Source: Rhodococcus tukisamuensis NBRC 100609 (GTDB taxonomy: Bacteria; Actinomycetota; Actinomycetes; Mycobacteriales; Mycobacteriaceae). From it: a stretch of 64,000 bases of DNA. The position numbers were made by a program, and so were the translations under genes. Where the stretch lies: assembly GCF_001894985.1 (NCBI RefSeq), contig NZ_BCXG01000017.1, positions 36,296 to 100,295 on the forward strand. Reading direction: 5' to 3'. Each line of letters begins with the position of its first letter. The first letter of the stretch is position 1. Below are positions 58,073-64,000 of this stretch, one piece after another. The notes under the pieces were generated by a model. That model saw only the letters and a program-made list of their open reading frames with translations. It was not told the origin of the DNA and did not search any database.

Positions 58073-59281
58073 ATGTCGGATGGCGTGCAGGGCCGTGGCG
58101 GCGAGACGGCCGCGCAGCGGCGTGAGCGCATCTCGCGGCAGGTTCGGCGGTGGTGCGAGCAGGCGCGAATCGAGGGCGGCCCAAGCGAGCTGTCCGACGA
58201 CGCCGCGGTGCTGATCGCGGCCGGGTACCTCGACGAGCCCACCCGGCAGGTGCTGACCAACCGACGCCGCGCCGGTCGCGGTGTCCCCACGATCCTCGGG
58301 TTCACGCAGTTGCGCCTGCTGACCGACGAGCAGACGCGTCTCGAGCAGCGCGCGGCGCAGTCGCGCCCGGGTGCCGCCTCACTGGTGGCCGGGTACCGCG
58401 CGACGGAACTGGCCCGCCGCCTGCAGGCCGCGCGGTCTGCCGTGGTGATGTCCGGGGCGCACTACGCGAGCGGTGTGCGGGCCATCCGCCGGGACCGGCG
58501 CGACGGCATGCACCTCGAGCCGGCGCAGCGGGAGGCCCTGTTCGTGGCGTTGCAACGCACCCCCGCGTCGCTGCCCGGCGAGCGTCGCCCGGTCGAGCAG
58601 GTGCTGGGTGCCGCGTTCGGCGCGGCGGCCGACCGGATCGCGGCGCGGTCGGTGGGGACGGCACTGGCCGCGGCGAGCAAGCGGGCCGCGGAGGTGCTGG
58701 GGGCCGGATCGGACCTGGACGGCGAGCGGTTCGTGGACCCCGTCGATGCACTGCTGTTCCTCGCCGGCACGCTCTTCGACCGGATCGAGGGGTCCGCGGC
58801 CTGGCACTCCGAGCACTTCGCCGTCCAGCGGGTACAACTGGACCTGGCCGAGGAACTGACGCAGATCGCGGTGGACGCCGTCGCGCTGCGGGGGATCGGT
58901 GCCGAGCTGGCGGTGGCCCTGCGCTCGGCCCGCGTCGAGGCCGCCCGGGATCAGATCCAGGCCAGGCAGCGGGCGCTCGAACCCGTCTGGGACCAGCTGG
59001 TGGAGCGGGTGGCGGCGTTGGCCCGGATCGGCGACCTGCTGGGCCAGGCCGAGGACCAGTTGCGGTCGATGGCGGCGGTGGAGCGGACCCTGAGCCTGGA
59101 CTCCCGGATCGACGACCTCATCGCCCGGTCCGGGAACCGGGAGCTGTCCGCGCAGAACACCCACCACGTCGGGGACCAGTTCGGCGAGGTCGAGGCGTTG
59201 ATGCTCGGCTACCAGGACGTGCTCTACGGCGACATCCTGGCGTTGACCACCCGGTCGCGGCCCGGCGGGGGTTCGGCGTAG
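58073..59281 (+). CDS. Unknown 402-aa protein, partner of the NERD helicase
   Basis: A largely helical protein without a recognised motif. The N-terminal 100 residues are Arg-rich (QRRERISRQVRRW). Residues about 250-380 have heptad-like hydrophobic spacing (LVERVAALARIGDLLGQAEDQL) suggesting a coiled coil, and the end is Gly/Ser-rich. GGGAGG precedes ATG 58073. It follows the NERD/helicase gene closely, so a joint role is plausible. Confidence 0.6.
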   Translation: MSDGVQGRGGETAAQRRERISRQVRRWCEQARIEGGPSELSDDAAVLIAAGYLDEPTRQVLTNRRRAGRGVPTILGFTQLRLLTDEQTRLEQRAAQSRPGAASLVAGYRATELARRLQAARSAVVMSGAHYASGVRAIRRDRRDGMHLEPAQREALFVALQRTPASLPGERRPVEQVLGAAFGAAADRIAARSVGTALAAASKRAAEVLGAGSDLDGERFVDPVDALLFLAGTLFDRIEGSAAWHSEHFAVQRVQLDLAEELTQIAVDAVALRGIGAELAVALRSARVEAARDQIQARQRALEPVWDQLVERVAALARIGDLLGQAEDQLRSMAAVERTLSLDSRIDDLIARSGNRELSAQNTHHVGDQFGEVEALMLGYQDVLYGDILALTTRSRPGGGSA

Positions 59282-59284
59282 CCG

Positions 59285-59887
59285 TCAGTCCTGCGCGCCG
59301 ACCAGACGCAGGGCAAGTTCCGAGTACAGGTCGGCGACGGCCTCGGGTTCGGTGATGCCGCCGCTGGGGAACCAGCGGCACACGTCCACGCACAGCGAGT
59401 TGATCGCCAGGGTGACGCCCTCCACGTCGGGCACCACGAAGCTGCCGTCCTCCGCACCGGCCCGCACGATGCGCTTGACGATTCGGCTGATGTCGCGGCG
59501 CAGGCCGATGACCGTGCGGTAGTGCTCCGGCGAGAGTGCGGTCAGTTCGTACTGGACGACCCGTCCGCGGGCATGGTGGGTGGCGTGCCAGCCGCTGAAC
59601 GCGCCCACCACTGACCGCAGCCGGACCGACGGCGAATCGTCCACGTGGTCGGCGGCGGTCAGCACTTCCACGCACCGGACGTGGCCCTCGTAGGTGATCG
59701 CGTAGAGCAGCTCTTCCTTGGACTTGTAGTGCGGGTACATGGCGGCGGGGCTGAGGCCCAGGCGGGCGGCGATGTCGCGGGTGGTGGTGCCGCCGTAGCC
59801 CTTCTCGGCGAACGCCTCGATCGCGGCGGCCCGGATGCGGGCGGCGGCCTTGGAGGTGCTCAGCACGCCGTCGTCCAGCGTCGTCAT
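59285..59887 (-). CDS. TetR-family regulator, divergent from acyl-CoA dehydrogenases
   Basis: A 200-aa repressor. The DNA-binding domain is at about 15-60 (AFAEKGYGGTTTRDIAARLG, LSPAAMYPHYKSKEELL), and the C-terminal domain resembles TetR proteins for acyl-CoA-type ligands. GGGAGG is 7 nt before ATG 59887. It faces the acyl-CoA dehydrogenase pair at 60068 and probably binds the 35-bp dyad at 59955-59989, released by an acyl-CoA (inference). Confidence 0.88.
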   Translation of the reverse strand: MTTLDDGVLSTSKAAARIRAAAIEAFAEKGYGGTTTRDIAARLGLSPAAMYPHYKSKEELLYAITYEGHVRCVEVLTAADHVDDSPSVRLRSVVGAFSGWHATHHARGRVVQYELTALSPEHYRTVIGLRRDISRIVKRIVRAGAEDGSFVVPDVEGVTLAINSLCVDVCRWFPSGGITEPEAVADLYSELALRLVGAQD

Positions 59888-59954
59888 CGATGCCTCCCGT
59901 TCTCGCTCGTGTCCGGTGTGCGGCTCCTTGACAACGCCCATCGGCCCGGTCAGT

Positions 59955-59989
59955 ATAAGCATGCGCTTAGATTATGAGCGAATGCTTAT
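59955..59989. promoter_or_regulatory. TetR operator for the acyl-CoA dehydrogenase operon
   Basis: ATAAGCATGCGCTTA and TGAGCGAATGCTTAT are inverted repeats at 13 of 15 positions around GATTA. The AAGC/GCTT cores are typical of TetR sites. It lies between the two divergent starts, 68 bp from one and 79 bp from the other. Confidence 0.75.
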
Positions 59990-60067
59990 TTTCTGACGGG
60001 CTGGACCCGTAACCGGTTCCTCGAGCCCAGGTAAGCCCGGCCCTCGATCTGACACAGAAGGCACACC

Positions 60068-61237
60068 ATGAACCTGAAACTCACCGACGAGGAACTGGCG
60101 TTCCGCGACGAGATGCGGACGTTCTTCACCACCCAGGTCCCCGCGGAGGTTCGCGAGCGGACCCTTGCGGGCACGCTGACCAGCGAGGACTTCGTCACCG
60201 CCCAGCAGGCACTCAATGCCGCCGGACTCGCGGTGCCGAACTGGCCGACCGAGTGGGGCGGCCGGGACTGGACTCCCGTGCAGCACCACATCTGGCTCGA
60301 CGAGATGCAGCTCGCCTCGGTGCCGGACCCGCTGGCCTTCAACGCCAACATGGTCGGCCCGGTGATCGCGGCCTTCGGTTCGCAGGAGCAGAAGGAGAAG
60401 TTCCTCCCCCCGACCGCCAACCTCGACATCTGGTGGTGCCAGGGCTTCTCCGAGCCCGAGGCCGGCTCGGACCTGGCCTCGCTCAAGACCAGCGCGGTCC
60501 GCGACGGCGACGACTACATCGTCAACGGCCAGAAGACCTGGACCACCTTGGCCCAGCATGCCGACTGGATCTTCTGCCTGGTGCGCACCGACCCGAACGC
60601 GCCCAAGCGGCAGGCCGGCATCTCCTTCCTGCTGATCGACATGAAGACGCCGGGTGTCACGGTCCGCCCGATCAAGCTGATCGACGGCGGCTACGAGGTC
60701 AACGAGGTGTGGTTCGAGGACGTCCGCGTCCCCGCCGAGAACCTTGTCGGCGAGGAGAACGCCGGCTGGGGCTACGCGAAGTTCCTGCTCGGCAACGAGC
60801 GCACCGGCGTCACCCGGGTGGGGTCGTCGAAGGTGCGCCTCGCACAGGCCAAGGAACTGGCCGCGCAGACCAAGATCGGGGAGGGCATCCTCCTCGAGGA
60901 CCCGCTGTTCGCCGCCCGCCTCGCCGAGTTGGAGAACGAGCTGGTCGCGCTCGAGCTCACCCAGTTGCGTGTCGTCGCGGGTTCTGCCGACGGCAAGCCG
61001 AACCCGGCGTCGTCGTTGCTCAAGCTTCGTGGCTCCGAGCTGCAGCAGGCCGCCACCGAGATCCTGATGGATGTGGCCGGCCCGGATTCGCTGCCGTTCG
61101 AGGCGGCCGACATCGCCTCGCCGGCCTGGGCACAGCACGCCACCCCGACCTTCCTGAACTACCGCAAGGTATCCATCTACAGCGGATCGAGCGAGGTGCA
61201 GCGCACCATCATCGCCTCCTCGATCCTCGGATTGTGA
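60068..61237 (+). CDS. Acyl-CoA dehydrogenase, subunit with catalytic Glu candidate
   Basis: A 389-aa FadE flavoprotein that introduces a 2,3-double bond in acyl-CoA. WWCQGFSEPEAGSDLASLKT (about 118-137) is the FAD/substrate signature and SIYSGSSEVQRTIIASSILGL is the C-terminal FAD-binding end. It resembles the alpha subunit of heterotetrameric FadE pairs from mycobacterial sterol metabolism. Its stop is 9 nt before the second dehydrogenase gene. Purine-rich AGAAGG precedes ATG 60068. Confidence 0.92.
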   Translation: MNLKLTDEELAFRDEMRTFFTTQVPAEVRERTLAGTLTSEDFVTAQQALNAAGLAVPNWPTEWGGRDWTPVQHHIWLDEMQLASVPDPLAFNANMVGPVIAAFGSQEQKEKFLPPTANLDIWWCQGFSEPEAGSDLASLKTSAVRDGDDYIVNGQKTWTTLAQHADWIFCLVRTDPNAPKRQAGISFLLIDMKTPGVTVRPIKLIDGGYEVNEVWFEDVRVPAENLVGEENAGWGYAKFLLGNERTGVTRVGSSKVRLAQAKELAAQTKIGEGILLEDPLFAARLAELENELVALELTQLRVVAGSADGKPNPASSLLKLRGSELQQAATEILMDVAGPDSLPFEAADIASPAWAQHATPTFLNYRKVSIYSGSSEVQRTIIASSILGL

Positions 61238-61246
61238 GGCGCAGCC

Positions 61247-62377
61247 ATGGATTTCGAACTCAATGACGAACAGGGCATGCTGCGCGACACGACCCGTGAG
61301 TTGCTGGGCCGCAGCTACGACGCCGAGAAGCGCAACGCCGTCATCGCCACCGACCTCGGCTGGAGCCAGGACGTGTGGAAGAACTTCGCCGAGATCGGCC
61401 TGCTCGGGCTGCCGTTCGCCGAGGCGGACGGCGGAATGGGTGCCGGACCGGTCGAGACGATGGCCGTGATGAACGAGATCGGCCGCTCGCTGGCGCCGGA
61501 ACCGTACCTCGACGCGGTGCTCGTCCCCGGCGGGTTGATCGCCGAGGTCGGTTCCGCCGAGCAGCGGGCCGCAGTCCTGCCGACGCTGAGCGAGGGCGGC
61601 ATCCTGCTCGCCTTCGCGCACGACGAGCCGGGTACCCGCTGGCCGGCGGCGGCCGTCAGCACCACGGCGACCCCGAAGGGCGACGGCTGGATCCTCAACG
61701 GCCGCAAGAACCCGGTGCTGCACGGCGACTGCGCCGACATCCTCGTGGTCAGCGCGGCCCTGCCGGACGGCGGCGTCGGCCTGTTCCTGGTCAACGTCGA
61801 CGCCGACGGCGTCACCCGGACCAAGTACGCCACCCACGACGGACTGCGCGGCGCGCAGGTCGACCTCGTGGAGGCGCCGGCCAAGGCGCTCGGCGACGGG
61901 AGCGACGCGTCGGCGGCCATCACCGCGGCGCAGGTCCGCGCCCAGGCCGCACTGTGCGCGGAGGCCGTCGGAGCCATGTCCGAGGCACTGCGTCTGACCA
62001 CCGAATACCTCAAGCAGCGCAAGCAGTTCGGGGTCCCGCTGGCCAAGTTCCAGACGCTGACCCAGCGCGCCGCCGACATGTATGTTCGGCTCGAGCTGGC
62101 CAGCAGCATGAGCCTGTACGCGACGATGTCGCTGGCCGACGGGGTCGTCGACCCGATCGTCGCCTCGCGGGCCAAGCTTCAGATCGGCCGCGTGGCGCGG
62201 GAGATCGGCGCCGAGGCGATCCAGATGCACGGCGGTATCGGAATGACGGCTGAATACCCGGTCGGACACTACGTCTCGCGTCTGATCGCCATCGACCACA
62301 CGCTGGGCAGCGCCGACGACCACCTGCGGGTACTCGCCGGACAGGTCGCGAGCTACGACAAGGTCGACATCTCGTAA
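61247..62377 (+). CDS. Acyl-CoA dehydrogenase, probable partner subunit
   Basis: A 376-aa FadE-like protein. AIQMHGGIGMTAEYPVGHY near 328-346 is the typical helix. The catalytic end reads HTLGSADDHLRVLA, where active enzymes have GTxE, so the C-terminal Glu is missing. Mid-region RKNPVLHGD replaces the usual Lys/Phe pattern. Such features mark the non-catalytic subunit of alpha2beta2 FadE complexes. Cotranscribed with the first subunit and ended by a strong terminator. Confidence 0.88.
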   Translation: MDFELNDEQGMLRDTTRELLGRSYDAEKRNAVIATDLGWSQDVWKNFAEIGLLGLPFAEADGGMGAGPVETMAVMNEIGRSLAPEPYLDAVLVPGGLIAEVGSAEQRAAVLPTLSEGGILLAFAHDEPGTRWPAAAVSTTATPKGDGWILNGRKNPVLHGDCADILVVSAALPDGGVGLFLVNVDADGVTRTKYATHDGLRGAQVDLVEAPAKALGDGSDASAAITAAQVRAQAALCAEAVGAMSEALRLTTEYLKQRKQFGVPLAKFQTLTQRAADMYVRLELASSMSLYATMSLADGVVDPIVASRAKLQIGRVAREIGAEAIQMHGGIGMTAEYPVGHYVSRLIAIDHTLGSADDHLRVLAGQVASYDKVDIS

Positions 62378-62410
62378 CTGCTCGACTCGTCGGTACCGGA
62401 GTACCGAGCC

Positions 62411-62451
62411 AGGCCCCGCCGACCAGCACGGTCGGCGGGGCCTCACGTTTT
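62411..62451 (+). terminator. Rho-independent terminator of the acyl-CoA dehydrogenase operon
   Basis: AGGCCCCGCCGACC, loop AGCAC, perfect reverse complement, then CACGTTTT. It lies 34 nt beyond the stop. Confidence 0.9.
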
Positions 62452-62605
62452 GGTCCGCCTCGCCCCGTCGCGCCTCCGCCGATCTCCGCCCGAACGGCCC
62501 TATCCTCTTTACGGAAACTTTAGCGACGACTGGTACATCGAGAATTCACGTCAGGTGCACGCGGGTGGGCAACGCGAATTGCGGATTCTCGCGAAGGGAA
62601 CATCC

Positions 62606-62797
62606 ATGAACATCCGTGCGGGACTCAGGGTCCTCTGCCTGGGCGTGTTTCTCGTCGGGCTGGTGGGCGCCGGCGTGGCGATCTATAACCTCGACGCCGT
62701 GACGACGGTGCTCTCGCTGATCGTGGCGTCGGTGTCGGGGCTGTACCTGCTGAAGATGCGCGCCCAGGCGCAGGGCAGGCTGGACCGGTCCGCCTGA
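62606..62797 (+). CDS. Small membrane protein, 63 aa
   Basis: Two hydrophobic segments at about 8-26 (VLCLGVFLVGLVGAGVAI) and 31-48, then a basic tail KMRAQAQGRLDRSA. AAGGGA precedes ATG 62606. No family recognised. Its upstream region (62452-62605) holds A/T-richer patches such as CTTTACGGAAACTTTAG but no firm promoter call. Confidence 0.65.
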   Translation: MNIRAGLRVLCLGVFLVGLVGAGVAIYNLDAVTTVLSLIVASVSGLYLLKMRAQAQGRLDRSA

Positions 62798-62845
62798 GCG
62801 GTGTCCGGCGGGTGCGCGCGTGGGGATACCGCGTTGTGCCGCCCG

Positions 62846-63730
62846 TCACCCCGCGGTCACGCGGGCGGGTTCGACGATGATCGAGAAATGGGCGAACTCG
62901 ATCTCGTCGACCACCGCGCCGAGGACGTCCCGAGACCGGCGCGCCCCCGAACGCTTGCCGGCCAGGACCTCGAAGGCGTCGGCGACCTCCTGCAGTAGAT
63001 AGGGCGCGGCGACAATCCGGCCGAAGTGGTTCATCGCAACCAACGAGACGCTGTCCTTCATCGCCGCCAGTCGCGCGGTGCTCGCCGCGAAGTCCGCGAG
63101 ATCCGATTCGGGTTCGTGCGCGTAGATAGGCCCGGAGTTGACGGTGTCACCGCCGAACAGGATCCCGCTCGCGGAGTCGTGCAGGCAGATGCTGTCCGGG
63201 GTGTGGCCGGGAGTGTGCAGCACCGTCACGGTGCGCCCGCCGAGGTCAAGGGTGTCGCCGTCGCCGACTGTCTCGGTGGGCGCCGGGGGAGCGACGCGCC
63301 AGGATCGCCGCACGACACCGGCCGGCGGGCGGCAGGGAGTGCTGTCGGCATCGAGCAGGTGCAGGTAGTCGCGGTCGACGCCGCGGACGGACTCCGACGC
63401 ACGCACCATTCGATCGGTGTGGGCGAGATAGGTGTCCAGCACATGAGAGGGCGCCGGGACAGCGAGCGCGTCGACGCCGGTCGGGTGGATCGCCACCCGG
63501 TCGAACTCGTGATTGCCGCCGACGTGGTCGAAGTGCGCGTGCGAGTTGACCACCCGTACCGGTAGGGCAGTAAGCGACTCGACGACGGGGCGAAGGGGGA
63601 CGAACCCCATGCCGGTGTCGAACAGCAGGGCCTGTTCGGTGCCGACGATCAGCCACAGGCTGACGTGCCCTGGTTCGGTGATGCTCCAGACCCCGCGTGC
63701 GATCTGGGAGATTCGGTGCCAAGTCGTCAT
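62846..63730 (-). CDS. Metallo-beta-lactamase-fold hydrolase
   Basis: A 294-aa enzyme with the HxHxDH zinc motif (SHAHFDH: His64, His66, Asp68, His69), HTPGHTPDS (third His) and FGGDTV (bridging Asp). NHFG near 233 supplies the last His. The family includes glyoxalase II, lactonases and cyclases. The wide spacing between the first motif and HTPGH, with an Arg-rich insert (about 100-145), fits the MBL hydrolases of unknown substrate. ATG 63730. Confidence 0.88.
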   Translation of the reverse strand: MTTWHRISQIARGVWSITEPGHVSLWLIVGTEQALLFDTGMGFVPLRPVVESLTALPVRVVNSHAHFDHVGGNHEFDRVAIHPTGVDALAVPAPSHVLDTYLAHTDRMVRASESVRGVDRDYLHLLDADSTPCRPPAGVVRRSWRVAPPAPTETVGDGDTLDLGGRTVTVLHTPGHTPDSICLHDSASGILFGGDTVNSGPIYAHEPESDLADFAASTARLAAMKDSVSLVAMNHFGRIVAAPYLLQEVADAFEVLAGKRSGARRSRDVLGAVVDEIEFAHFSIIVEPARVTAG

Positions 63731-63776
63731 GGGACTGCCTCGCCTGTCTCCGTGCGAATGCGCTGGACTCCATCAT

Positions 63777-64000
63777 CGCCCTCTGTGGACCCGAAATGCC
63801 AGGTTCGCAAGGCGTCCGGAGTGAGGAATGGCGCCTTGACCAGGCGATTTGGCGAAGCGCGATCTACTCGCGTAACTTATTCCAAGTCAGAGCGACACGG
63901 ACACCGACCCGGACCGAGAGGTGCGGGACACGAGGTAGGACGAAGTCGGAGACAATCCCACCAGCCAGAGAATGCGGGTTTGCGCCCGCCGCTTCGATGG
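63777..64000 (-). other. Right-edge region without an assignable gene
   Basis: No complete gene is seen in these 224 bases. Two minus-strand frames enter from the right edge: one ends TWNKLRE-stop near 63866 and one ends SGSVSVSL-stop near 63891. Either may be the tail of a gene beyond the window. The stretch around 63841-63895 is A/T-richer than its surroundings and may hold a promoter or the gene's 3' boundary. Confidence 0.25.

Noticed and set aside
63890..64000. A tRNA or rRNA start at the right edge
   Set aside because: No cloverleaf with anticodon stem and T-loop could be fitted, and no rRNA signature is seen.

Overview
The window is about 70% G+C chromosomal DNA from an actinobacterium of the order Mycobacteriales, most probably Rhodococcus or a close relative (Nocardiaceae). 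The genus call is inference. It rests on an actinobacterial-type fused 2-oxoglutarate decarboxylase (Kgd), mycobacterial-type lipid genes (FadD15-like ligase, acyl-CoA dehydrogenase pair, MymA-like cluster), F420-type luciferase-like oxidoreductases, mycothiol-associated families, an Rv0194-like fused ABC exporter, and many start codons that lack a Shine-Dalgarno and sit 6-7 nt behind a -10 box (leaderless). I see no rRNA, tRNA, CRISPR array, prophage or intact insertion sequence. Genes lie on both strands in short operons.

Layout. 1-6.2 kb: a glycine-betaine-type binding lipoprotein, then a Baeyer-Villiger monooxygenase/SDR/HSL-esterase operon divergent from a TetR gene with a large dyad between them, then a relative of phthiodiolone ketoreductase. 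6.2-16.5 kb: kgd with a small ATPase behind it, a 1275-aa fused exporter and an ABC-2 pair. 16.5-19.9 kb: a tandem duplication of an F420-type oxidoreductase gene and its divergent MFS gene; the second MFS copy has shrunk to about 130 bp. 19.9-21.1 kb: a probable copper-responsive DUF6153/DUF305 operon with a CsoR-like site. 21-30.5 kb: housekeeping and accessory enzymes (ECM4-type transferase, GNAT, PadR/DHA2 efflux pair, crotonase, DUF1254 lipoprotein, adenine deaminase, an amidase homologue lacking its catalytic lysine).

30.5-34 kb: an 83-bp inverted-repeat element, then a small TetR regulon: an aldonolactone oxidase, the TetR gene and a PLP fold-III enzyme, with the same operator before both enzyme genes. 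34-38.9 kb: a RecB-like nuclease/SF1 helicase, a hydrolase and a mycothiol-dependent-type enzyme. 38.9-40 kb: a small tandem-duplicated module downstream of the fatty acyl-CoA ligase, made of two paralogous 33- and 35-aa peptides with strong ribosome binding sites, each followed by a related reading frame (one full, one truncated). I recognise no known family for it, and it is the best candidate for something undescribed.

40-55.7 kb: fatty acyl-CoA ligase, phosphoribosyltransferase, nitrilase-family hydrolase, DEAD-box helicase, hydroxyacid dehydrogenase, an SRPBCC/ArsR pair with paired operators, endonuclease IV, a MacB-type ABC exporter and several secreted or lipoproteins. 55.8-64 kb: an Excalibur protein, a NERD/UvrD-type helicase with an unknown partner, a TetR gene divergent from an acyl-CoA dehydrogenase pair, a small membrane protein and a metallo-beta-lactamase-fold hydrolase. 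Functions are read from motifs and remembered homologues; no database search was run.
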